Source of the DNA: Oryzias latipes
Taxonomy: Eukaryota > Chordata > Actinopteri > Beloniformes > Adrianichthyidae
Direction of reading: 5' to 3'
DNA length: 64,000 bases
Assembly: GCF_002234675.1 (NCBI RefSeq)
Contig: NC_019879.2
Span: 28,227,063-28,291,062, forward strand
Both the position numbers and the translations under genes were made by a program. Below are positions 46,201 through 64,000 of the stretch, in pieces. Every line of letters starts with the position of its first letter. Positions within the stretch are counted from its first letter, which is position 1. A model generated the notes under the pieces. The model ran no database searches and was not told where the DNA came from. It saw only the letters and a program-made list of their open reading frames with translations.

Positions 46201-49200
46201 CAGACACAACGGTTCAGGAAACCGTTTCATGAAGTCGCTAAATACAAACAGATCATTGACAGCATTCTTAGTAGAGGAAAAGTTCATTTGTGAGCCAGAA
46301 GTAAAAAGTGAAATGAAAAATATCCGTATTTTTACTCGTTAAAACCTTTTTTTTCCCGCATTATTAAAGTCTCCCTCCAATTATATTTTGATCTATTTTC
46401 AAAGCGTTCCCACTGATCTTTGTTTACACTTCCTCCCACTAGTTTACAGCCCTCCGACCTAACATTAGCAGTGCAACAAAAATGGTCAGCAATGTTGTCC
46501 AGTCGTTCAGTTTTGACTGTATGCACAGATGTTTTCACATCTGTAGCACCTGTAGGGTTTCCATCCATGGAAGACGGACATGGATCTGGTCTGCAGGTGG
46601 ATGATCAGAATGGAGCGGAGCAGGGAGACTTTGGCCCCGCCCATTTCAGTTGCTGCGTCACAACAAAAGGCAGTTTTTCATCTGCTCCTGATTCGTCCAC
46701 ATTGAAAGAATTCCTGACATGCAGGCTTAAGCTTAAATGATTTTATATCCCCCATGTTAAAAACACAGTTTTCTCATTGGAGTGGGTCTTTAAGGACGGC
46801 AAACATTGACAGATGAATTTTTTGTTTCTTTTATGTTACAAGATATCAGCATAGAAACTGTTTGTCTTACTTTGACAAGATATTTTGTTCAAACATAAAA
46901 CAGTTGTGGAGCTCCTGATGTGTGAAGTTGTGGGTTTCTGTGCAGGTATCGATCTGCTGAAGGCTCTGTGTCAGGAAAGAGTCCATCTGGGAACCAGTGA
47001 CCCCGCCCACATGGTCAGTTCCTGTAGAACCAACACAGATCAAACAAATTGCATCAGAGAAGGTTCTGTTTCTTCTGGGAAACCTAAACTCGTCTGTTCT
47101 GTGTGCTCAGTGGTCAAAGTGCAGCTACGTCTCCAGGTTTCAGCCTCAGGGACGAGAGGAGACCGGCCCGCTCAGACCCAGGTAGCAACGGGACACTTGT
47201 CCAACATTCATCCGTACACTGATGAATAAAATGAAACTTTAGACTGATTTAGAGGTCAGTGCAGCTACAGTTACACAAAAATGTGGGTATTCTTTCGATT
47301 AGCCAAAACAATGAATGGTCAGAATAACAAAAAGTCGTCTTCGAAACAAAAAATAGTTGTAGCAAGATCAAAGAAAAGTGATGGTAGAACCAAAGAAAAG
47401 TTGTAGTTTAAACAACAAAATGTCATCAAAACACAAAAGTCACAGTGAAATACAAAGGAAACTTGTAGACAAAATGAAAAAAAGTTGTAGTGAAAACAAA
47501 GAAAAGTTGCGTTTAAAATAATAATGGCGTCAAATCAAAGAAGTTATATTTGCAGCAAAGTTGTAGTCACAAATTAATGTCATAACTCATGCCAAATGTA
47601 AAACCAAAGGTATTAATATTATGTCTTTTTATTTTCCTTTTTACTGTGCTGCACTTTGTCTAAGGTTTTATTTTGAAAGTACAGTGTCCCCCGCGTATTG
47701 GCGTTTCTTCTTTAGTCATGTGACTCCTCCAGTTCATCACAAAACTCAGACAGCTTAAGACACTGGTATGAGACGTTTGTGTCTGAAGGAGGAAGCTGCG
47801 GGGGAGGGGGGGGGGTGAAGAGCACGCCGGACCGCCGGCTTCCTGCTAAGGAATATTTCACAGCTGGTTCCACCGGTTCCTGAATCGCTGTAACAGAAGT
47901 TTGCTCTCATGCATGGAAAAATGGCACAAGCTGACTCTGAAGAGGCCGGAAAATATCCTGAAGCTGAGGAAGATTATTTGCGGATAATTATCATCCGGAT
48001 GAATGAATGATAAAACCGGCCTACTCTGGAAGAAGATGACCTCTCGCTCTTAACTGATGAAGGAGGAAGAACGGACAGAGTGGCACTCCTAATGTGTGTT
48101 TTACACCACGGTCCGGGTAAATTCTCGATTCTGATTGGTTGCTGGGTGTGGATTGAAAAGTGATGATCCACAGGGAAAATGCTCGCCCAAAAAAGTAGTT
48201 CCGGTCACATATTTTTAATGTTCTTCTTTAAAACAAACTTTTTTAGCTTCATCATCTGGACAAAAACTAGCGGTAAAAGGTAAACTTTCTCTCTGAACTA
48301 ATGCTTTATTTAACACATCGTGATCATCAGCATAGAGACAAACAAAAAAAAACATGGCGCATTCAATTGGTTTTTAGTACTTTTTTCTTGTTATTCTTTG
48401 GTTTAGATCACTTTTTTCCCAAAATAAACAAATATAAAATATATGCATATACATACAAATATGTAAGGGTTAATGGCCGACGAAGTGTGCATTATCACTT
48501 TTTAAAGCACGTCGTGGAAGACTGAACCGGCGGAGGAATGTTGCTTCCGCAAAGTGCATTAAAAGGTGATAATGTACACTTCGAAGGCCATTAACCTGCT
48601 TATACCATGGTCACTTACAAAAGAAATAAATGGTAACCCGTTTTTAGTCCATAATTCTGTTTTTTTTCCAATTTGGATCACTTTTCTCACAAAAAGCGAA
48701 CTATTTGTTACGTGCTGCAGTCAAGTCAGTTCCCATCTTTCTGATGGGCTGAAAAAAGCATCAGTTCAGAGAGAAAGTTCCCCCCTTTTACCGCTTGTTT
48801 TTGTCCAAAGGATGAAGGAAAAGGTTGTTTTAAAGAAGCCGGCGCAGTGATACAAAACATTCTTCTTTTTTCACTGTGCAGTTATCCTGTGGTATATCAC
48901 TTTTTAATGCACACCCAGCAGCCAATCAGAATAGAGTATTCATCCGGACCATGGTATAAAAGCGGGTTTATGGCCTTCGAATGGTGCATTATCTGAATTA
49001 ACGCACGCCGGGGAAGCCTGAACCATCCGATGTGTCGGATGGTTCAGGCTTCCCCGGCGTGCGTTAATTTTGCTCCAAATAAAAATAAAACTTTGTTGAG
49101 AAATCTTTCATTAAAAATGTTTCAGAAGGGTTTTTGATGAGGAAGGATTGGTGATGTGAGGTGGGGGGTGGTTTTTGGTCCCTAACCCCCCCTCCTCGCG

Positions 49201-49413
49201 AATACAGGGGGGGAAATACTGTCCAGGTCTTCATTTCTAAAGCCCTTCCTCGTCTGTTTCAGCGTGGTGGTCACCTCCCAGCACGACTCTCTCGACGAAG
49301 ACTGTTCGGACTGTTCCAACCCTGAGCTCAGCTCCGCCCAGAGCCTCCTGCTGCAGCGGCTGGCCTCGCTTTCACCCGGTAACCCCGAACAAACACCGCC
49401 TCCACGCGCTTGA
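34261..49413 (+). CDS. ttll4: Tubulin polyglutamylase TTLL4, 20 coding exons
   Basis: TTLL4 adds the first glutamate onto tubulin tails and other acidic proteins such as nucleosome assembly proteins. Coding exons: 34261-34647, 35360-35720, 36382-36538, 36609-36685, 36759-36807, 38465-38583, 42270-42380, 42451-42527, 42602-42796, 42884-42966, 43040-43168, 43254-43376, 43451-43549, 45322-45456, 45527-45691, 45771-45852, 45944-46154, 46946-47013, 47111-47181, 49263-49413. All phases agree, giving 949 residues (943 if the better-context ATG at 34279 is used). The first six exons encode a low-complexity, poorly conserved N-terminus. The ligase core runs from [13 protein letters not shown] through [24 protein letters not shown], the ATP-grasp loop [34 protein letters not shown] and the metal-binding [32 protein letters not shown] and [12 protein letters not shown] follow in the tubulin-binding extension. 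Mammalian TTLL4 is about 1199 residues; the fish N- and C-terminal tails are shorter. Confidence 0.95.
34744..35024. mobile_element. MITE-like repeat in ttll4 intron, family D copy 1
   Basis: The left end (GATTGTATATGAGAGGTGGA, then CTGAGTGA) and right end (TCAGTCGGTCTGGTTCTCGT, then ATACAGTCAG) are inverted copies. The interior block TGAGAGTGGTTGCCATAGAA recurs at 52885-53180 and 54215-54635. It is non-coding and probably a DNA-transposon derivative. Confidence 0.5.
36808..38464 (+). other. ttll4 intron with hairpin and C-tract
   Basis: Mostly AT-rich intron. A poly-C run at 37730-37741 is followed by an 11-bp perfect hairpin (TAATATGCCTG / CAGGCATATTA) at 37742-37768. No gene is seen within. 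Confidence 0.5.
39050..41610. repeat. AT-rich minisatellite, ~46-bp unit, in ttll4 intron
   Basis: Units of about 46 bp with the elements AGTAAAGTATAAACTATAG, TATATAGTAACTATACTAC and AGTACAATAGT repeat many times from about 40756 to 41610, with a short stretch at 39050-39115. Some units lack one sub-block or carry variants (AAACCACAG, AAACTCAAG, TATTTGTAAC), so the array has higher-order heterogeneity. The two parts are separated by the hAT element at 39116-40755. The array lies between ttll4 coding exons at 38583 and 42270. Confidence 0.85.
39116..40755. mobile_element. hAT element inserted in the minisatellite
   Basis: The termini CAGGGGTGTCAAACTCATG and CGTATGTTTGACACCCCTG are inverted repeats. 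The 8-bp duplication GTATATAG at 39108-39115 and 40756-40763 is perfect and comes from the minisatellite unit itself. Sub-terminal GGGGGCCACATTCAACCCG and GGCGGGCCGCATACGGCCC blocks are typical of this fish/vertebrate Charlie-like group. The interior retains only shredded, minus-oriented transposase-like sequence, so it is non-autonomous. Confidence 0.85.
41866..41985. repeat. Teleost interspersed repeat fragment
   Basis: A (CTT)n run is followed by TTTCGGCTTCTCCCATCAGG, GGTCGCCACAGCGAACAAG and CCGGATGCCCTTCCTGAC, a widely dispersed fish repeat end, probably of LINE origin. It is short and non-coding, near the end of the long ttll4 intron. Confidence 0.5.
44020..44245. repeat. Palindrome-centred repeat family E, copy 1
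   Basis: A near-perfect inverted repeat GTGCATTATCAGAAATAAA / TTATTTCTGATAATGCAC occupies about 44065-44117. It is followed by TTACCGCTTGTTTTTGTCCA and ends near CACCCGGACCATGGTGTAAT. The same flanking blocks recur at 48090-48300 (reverse) and 48470-48960, so this is a dispersed family with hairpin cores. It lies in the ttll4 intron 43549-45322. Confidence 0.55.
45630..45690 (+). repeat. In-frame 12-nt tandem repeat in ttll4 coding exon
   Basis: The 12-nt unit AGCAGCGCCTCC is repeated about three times in exon 45527-45691, encoding a Ser/Ala-rich run ([13 protein letters not shown]) just after the ATP-grasp core. The mammalian protein has a serine-rich stretch at the equivalent place. Twelve-nucleotide units preserve the frame, so length variation would be tolerated. 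Confidence 0.75.
46364..46793. mobile_element. MITE with TTAAAG...CTTTAA termini in ttll4 intron
   Basis: The left end TTAAAGTCTCCCTCCAATTA and right end ATTGGAGTGGGTCTTTAA are inverted repeats whose outer four bases are TTAA. That fits either a piggyBac-type target duplication or a terminal TTAA. The interior is shared in part with 9050-9580. It is non-coding and lies between ttll4 exons at 46154 and 46946. Confidence 0.6.
47260..47600. repeat. Degenerate AAAGTTGTAGT repeat tract
   Basis: Variants of AAAGTTGTAGT and ACAAAGAAAAGTTG recur irregularly about every 25-45 bp, on an A-rich background, in the ttll4 intron after 47181. It looks like an old, decayed tandem array. Confidence 0.45.
48090..49069. 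repeat. Repeat family E, clustered copies with hairpin cores
   Basis: The blocks ATGATGAAGC, TTTTTGTCCA and CGGACCATGGTATAAAAG occur in both orientations. At 48996-49030 and 49035-49069 two 35-bp arms are perfectly complementary, with a 4-nt loop (arm begins AATTAACGCACGCCGGGGAA). Near 48480-48595 a less perfect palindrome carries AAGTGTGCATTATCA at one side and TGATAATGTACACTT at the other. The arrangement suggests several palindromic (foldback-like) elements inserted side by side in the ttll4 intron before the last exon. Confidence 0.65.
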
Positions 49414-49910
49414 GGCGATATCTCCGCGTTTACATCCTCAAACGAAGCTTCCGCTGGTCCGTTCGCTGGAAGCCGCGTTGAATTTTGTGGGGAGCGGAAC
49501 GGGCGAAGCGTGAAAACAGTGGAAGCAGCTGCAGGATCCTTCCTGCTGTTTACATGGAGGAGGAAGCCGCCATCGCCACCGTGCCAGAGAATGTGCCAAT
49601 TCTCATCCTGCGGCCTCCGCATCACTGTGATTCCTTCGCGTCTTCAAATTTCGACGACATCCAAGATGTTTCTAAAGGGCTTCACTGTCTATGGTTCAAT
49701 TCAACACGATTCCTCCTCCCCAGAGACGGACTTTCTGGTCTTGGTTCCGTTGGTTCCAGCGGACAAACATCTCGTTCCTAAAACAATGCAGCTGTTCGGT
49801 GAGAGTTCGGGTTGAAATGTGCCTCACTTCTGCCTCTGAAGTTTGACAAATGAACACTTCAGAATGTTTTCACTGCTTTTGTAGATTTTCAGAATAAAAG
49901 CATTTTGCTC
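49414..49910 (+). other. ttll4: ttll4 3' untranslated region
   Basis: Sequence after the TGA stop at 49411-49413, ending shortly after the polyadenylation signal AATAAA at 49893-49898. Frames here are chance. Confidence 0.6.
49893..49898 (+). terminator. ttll4: Polyadenylation signal for ttll4
   Basis: AATAAA lies about 480 bp past the ttll4 stop codon and is followed by a T-rich stretch. It is the first canonical signal on this strand after the stop. Confidence 0.55.
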
Positions 49911-49929
49911 CAAAAGCTGTTTGTTTTTT

Positions 49930-51130
49930 TAAATCTACAAACCTTACCGTTCCTAAAGATATTGTTTCAATCACAAAATGTCGAAATTGTTTACAATGTA
50001 AAGAATGTAAAGTAGAGAATAGTCAATCAAAACAAAGAAAACGTAGTAAAAAAAAGTGTTTTAGTGACCCTGATATCAAAGAAACTCCCAACATAGATAA
50101 AAACGTTAAATGATTCCACTACGGGAAAATAAACTGTCATAGCCAAGAAAACAACCTATGATGGTCGTTGTTATTAAATAGCATTATTCATGAACATTTC
50201 TGCGTACATAGACTGTGACTGTCAGCTGTGCAGAGCAAGAGTTCAGTGCAGCTAAAAATAAACGTGCAATAAAACTTGAACTTCTCGCTCAGTCAGACCA
50301 GCTCACCCTTAAAGCCGCACCGCTCTGAATCTGAACACTAAAGGTTATCAACGTCTTTCCTAGATAAAGCTGTAAACATGAAATGTGTTCAATGAGCTTT
50401 CAACAGAATTTCTATTTTTTGTGGTTCATTTTTAACATTTTTCATACCTTTCTGCTTTGGTTTTACTGTGTGTTTGGTGACCATCGCCTTTTGGATCGGT
50501 TAAAAAAAAGAAAGAAAAATCCTGCCCCGTTTCCATGGAAACCAAAGATGGCATTCTCCCCTAGAGTTAAAAAGAGAGCGAGAGCATTCCCTCTTTGTCT
50601 AATATGTTCGAGTAGGTTCACCCACTATACTATACTACTATTATAGTACTATTATACTACCAATACTATACTTAATATACTAAAATCCTGTTGGCTGCAT
50701 GAAATAAACAGGATACAAGCAGAATAAAGCTGTAGAAAGTCAGCAGAAGTCTGAGAACGTTGGACAGACGATCATGGTCATCGGACACCTTCAAGTGATG
50801 AAAAATTCTTAAAAAACTAGCGTCAATGGGAGTTACAGTCCTGCTTTTTGTGGCATTCTGGTCATTTTATCAAATTTGAGCGCATTAAATCAAAGCTTCT
50901 CATTATTTAGCGATCTGAGGATTCAAGCACATTAAACATTTAGTCTAAAAACTGAGCCAGAGGGAAAATTCTATTTTGTTGACATGTTTTTAAAGTTCTT
51001 TTTCAAAACAAATCTACTCGATTGTCTACAAATTTACTTTGAGGGATCTCAACATTTTTTAAATCTGTGTTGAAGCGGGTTTGGCTAATGTTTTACCCTT
51101 TGTGAGACCGATGTGACTTCGTCACAGAGA
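49930..51130. other. Intergenic ttll4-prkag3, nothing recognised
   Basis: AT-rich sequence with a short TACTATTATAGTACTATTAT-type repeat at 50625-50680. No gene is seen. In mammals CYP27A1 lies between TTLL4 and PRKAG3; I find no trace of it here. Confidence 0.5.
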
Positions 51131-51140
51131 CGCTCTATGT

Positions 51141-52216
51141 CAGGGGTCGGGAACCTTTTTGGCCAAGAGAGCCATAAACGCCACATATTTTTAAATGTAA
51201 TTTCGAAAGAGCCATACAATAATGTAGTGTCCCTTTCCCACACTAAGGCACGGAGACTTAACCTCTTTTAGGGTTCTTTATTCTGGTTACTGTAGACCGC
51301 AACAAACGCCGTACAATCAATTCAGCAACTCCTGAATCTCTCCCGCCGAGACGAGAGCGCTTCTCCCAGCTTTATATTCCCCCGTCCTGCTCCAGCCCTC
51401 CCATTTCCTTATTCGGCCCATGGCTGAACCCCATTGGTCCAAACTCCCTAACAACAGGCTGAGCGACAGAACTGAGGGCCAATCAGATCTCTGCTTGAAC
51501 GATGCGTTCCATGAACTCCAGAACTTTTAACGCGGCCCAACAGCCAAGTTAAACTCAGTCCGCGACAATATGTTTAAAACTAAATATACAAATGAATGTG
51601 TGCATTTGATGTAATTTCAACATTTTTAAAGTCCAATAAGTCTGTGGATTCTTTTTAATAACATTGTTATACTGTTGCTAATAAATGATGAGTATTTCTG
51701 GTGGTAGTTTTGCTGATTGTCTAGTCTGGTTGATACGTGGTGAGTTTCTGCTTCATGCAGGCGTTGAGACTTTAAACGGGATCTTAGGTCTGAATGTTCT
51801 TTAGATGTGAGACAGACATGGAACCAAACACACACCCACGCTGCAGGAGTGACGGGCAGCAGGTTTACGTTTTTACCATCTCTGCGCGATTCACCTGCTG
51901 CCGGTCCCCCCCCACCCCCCACCCCCTCTGCTTTCTTCCTCACACATCCGTCCCCAAAACTGCGCGCTCTTCCTCAGGGAGGCAATTCAAAGGTTTCCGG
52001 GTGGTAAAAACTCTGTGAAAAAATAGATAACAGTAAACTGATAGTTTTTTCTCCAAGCACCGCTACTACTGCGCGCCTCTGGCATCGCATCGCGCCCGAG
52101 AAGGACTGGTCTAATGGAAAAAAAAAAAAAAGTATAATTAAGGATTTGTCTGCGAGCCACATGTGACCATCAAAAGAGCCATATATGGCTCGCGAGCCAT
52201 AGGTTCCCGACCCCTG
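51141..52216. mobile_element. hAT element upstream of prkag3
   Basis: The termini CAGGGGTCGGGAACCTTTTT and AGGTTCCCGACCCCTG are inverted repeats, and the 8-bp duplication CTCTATGT at 51133-51140 and 52217-52224 is perfect. Sub-terminal motifs AGAGCCATA / TATGGCTC repeat at both ends. No transposase frame remains. A solo LTR is nested at 51223-51567. The element ends about 400 bp before the prkag3 start codon, so it forms part of that gene's upstream flank. Confidence 0.9.
51223..51567 (-). mobile_element. Solo LTR of a retrotransposon nested in a hAT element
   Basis: On the minus strand the 345-bp unit begins TGTCGCGGAC and ends GGGACACTACA, fitting the TG...CA rule. It carries a TATA-like AATATAAAGC at mid-length and AATAAAG about 50 bp from the 3' end, in the order expected for an LTR promoter and polyadenylation signal. 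Flanks fit a 4-bp duplication ATAT (left copy now ATAA). The interrupted hAT sequence (CCATACAATATGTTT) can be read across it. There is no internal retroviral or gag-pol region, so it is a recombined solo LTR. Confidence 0.7.
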
Positions 52217-52617
52217 CTCTATGTGATTGGAGCGCAAGAAAAGCCAGGCCAGACACCAAGAGCTGCTGCCGCTGCTGGGAAAAGCCTGCAGTTTTTTAAA
52301 ATACCTTGACCCCCCACCCTCCCCTCTCCCCTCCCACTGCAAATGCCACAGGCCTGTCGCCCTTCGGTCCAGATTTAGACCCGAGTCTCCCGGACTCTCT
52401 GCTCCCGCTGCCTGAAGCCGGCTTCTGCTTTACAGAAGTTCCTTTCCTCGCCGTTCTCTTCACCCACGCCCCCTTTGTTTAACCATGCCGGGCCTTCATC
52501 CTCTTCATCACCTCTTCATCTGACATGGTGGCAGAGGCTCCCCTTCCTCCCGACTGGACCAGGGATTCCTGCCGTTGATGCTGACGGAGGCAGACGTGGT
52601 CGTGCTCCTCAGACGCC

Positions 52618-62455
<9,838 letters not shown>

Positions 62456-63165
62456 TGACAACATCTGCCCCCCTCACCTCCTTCAACCTTCAATCCATCA
62501 GCCTGATGCTTCTAGGTAAACCACCAGGGGCCTTTTCTACTTGCTTTTTCAATCGTGCTCTTTGAAATCTGCTTTCCATTCTTTTACCCATTCTCGGCTG
62601 AAAATAATTTCTCCTTTTACAATGAAAACATCCCAGAAACCATCTCTTCCTGTAAGCCCATCGCCCTCCAGCGCTTTTTTAATCAACCTTCTGACTTCCC
62701 TTAGGACCTTATATGTCCTCCTTCAAAGGTCTTATCAGTTCATAAATGCAGCTTTCAAGGATCCACACTTCACAAAAACAAACCAACCCTAAAATCTGTC
62801 CGCCCACCAAAAACCCAAGAAAGTCCCGTCATCAGCCTCCTCAGTTTGAAGGCAGCCCTTCACATGATCCCAGTCAGCAAGCGTCTCCATGCTTCCCGTC
62901 CTCGTCCGAACCGACCAGAACCTCCCAGGTAGGAAGGTCATAGCTGCAGATACCTTGCATCTTCACTTTTCCTGTAAGCACTGCTTCCCCAACTATTGTG
63001 GTTCTACTATTTCTGAATGAATTCCCTCATTAATGTGAAGCTGAAATACCAGCAACAGATTCATCATCAGTTTTGTGCCTGAAGCCGTTAATAATAAGAG
63101 CTTTTTTTGAAGCTGCACCTTTTTCTGGATGTTTCCTTGTCTTCTCACAGTTAAAGTTTCACTCC
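62456..63165 (+). other. prkag3 3' untranslated and downstream sequence
   Basis: Follows the TAA stop at 62453-62455. No canonical AATAAA is close, so the transcript end is not determined. Frames here are short and unconvincing. Confidence 0.4.
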
Positions 63166-63184
63166 CATCATCTGTTTAATTATT

Positions 63185-63345
63185 GTCTACGAGTTTCCTG
63201 TGGTCCTCTAACCACGATTATGACGGTTTTAGCCTAAATCAAAAACCCCTGTCGTTTTCTAGGATATAATTTCTGCAGAGCGGTAGGAGCTCATTGAAAA
63301 TTCAACTTGAAGTTGTGGCCGATATCCACTATAAATTATATCGGC
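63185..63345. repeat. Partial copy of the 9.05-kb repeat
   Basis: GATTATGACGGTTTTAGCC, TTTCTGCAGAGCGGTAGGAG and TTCAACTTGAAGTTGTGG align in order with 9060-9155. It is non-coding. Confidence 0.45.
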
Positions 63346-63844
63346 AACCTCAAATTATGATTATTAAATCAATTGTTTCCCTCTAGTATAAAACCTTTGG
63401 CATCTGCTGCTGCAGTCTGGTCTCAACAACACATTTACAGTTTTTTGTTTAAGATTTCAAATCTGTGTCAATCTTTGGGTTTCAATACGAAGGTCATGGA
63501 AACATGTTTGAATGTAAACATTCTTATAGCGTGTTTTGGAAAATAGCCTGTAATTGACGACACCCATTGAACTTTTAAGGTTCGCAGAGGCAACGATGCA
63601 TCACAATTCATCAAATGAGAAGATGTTTTTCATTCAAATGTTAAGAAAATTATAACAAAAAGGTGTTTTTTCGAAGATTTTGATTTTGTGTTTGTCTTTG
63701 AATAAGAATTGTTTGAATCCCAGCAATAACATTTACAAAAACCTACACAGAATTTTTCTCTTGAAATACTTTTTAACCTTTATTTTACCTGATAAAATCC
63801 CATTGATGTTAATGTGTCTCATTTGCTCTAGTTGATTCTTAAAA

Positions 63845-64000
63845 TAGATTATAATAGTTCCATATAATATCATATATAATATAATATTATATTTATGATA
63901 TATTATTATATTATTATATAATATTATATTATATAATATAATATTATATGTAGCATATATACTGTACATATAGTATTATATTATATAATATAATATTATA
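63845..64000. repeat. AT-only low-complexity tract
   Basis: Almost pure TATAATATTATA-type sequence, partly self-complementary, running to the edge of the window. Confidence 0.8.

Overview
The window is nuclear DNA of a ray-finned fish, probably a percomorph. The evidence is short multi-exon vertebrate genes with GT-AG introns, an AT-rich intergenic background, and a dense load of teleost-type repeats: Tc1-like elements, hAT elements with 8-bp target duplications, piggyBac-type MITEs with TTAA ends, and tRNA-derived SINEs. I see no bacterial genes, CRISPR array or viral genome. The species cannot be fixed from the sequence alone.

Three protein genes can be reconstructed exon by exon with consistent phases. 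(1) On the minus strand, 30281 down to 19177, seven exons encode a 495-residue secreted protein. Its C-terminal half looks like a legumain/caspase-fold domain that lacks the catalytic His and Cys. I cannot name this gene; its last intron appears to be a GC-AG intron. (2) On the plus strand, 34261-49413 plus upstream 5'UTR exons from about 32.1 kb, twenty coding exons encode TTLL4, a tubulin polyglutamylase (949 residues). (3) On the plus strand, 52618-62455, twelve coding exons encode the AMP-activated kinase gamma-3 subunit PRKAG3 (353 residues). TTLL4 and PRKAG3 are also near neighbours in mammals (human 2q35, with CYP27A1 between them). Here they are adjacent, with only about 3.2 kb and a hAT insertion between the stop of one and the start of the other. 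Genes 1 and 2 are divergent, with 1.8 kb between the first exons and a good CTCF-type motif at the ttll4 first exon.

Layout: 1-19 kb is gene-poor and repeat-rich (piggyBac MITEs, an almost complete but broken Tc1-like element, hAT MITEs, three SINEs). 19-30 kb is the minus-strand pseudo-peptidase gene, with transposon remnants in its introns. 30-34 kb is the divergent promoter region. 34-49.9 kb is ttll4, whose long intron at 38.6-42.3 kb is filled by a ~46-bp minisatellite split by a 1.64-kb hAT element. 51.1-52.2 kb is a hAT element containing a solo LTR. 52.6-62.5 kb is prkag3, with a SINE flanked by an unusually long (85 bp) direct repeat, nested hAT remnants and an 'AGCTAACRGAR' minisatellite in its introns. 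The last 1.5 kb has repeats and an AT-only tract.

The genes do not form one pathway: TTLL4 modifies microtubules and PRKAG3 senses AMP/ATP in muscle AMPK. The most unusual items are the catalytically dead legumain-like gene, the long SINE-flanking duplication, the nested LTR-in-hAT and hAT-in-minisatellite insertions, and several long perfect hairpins.
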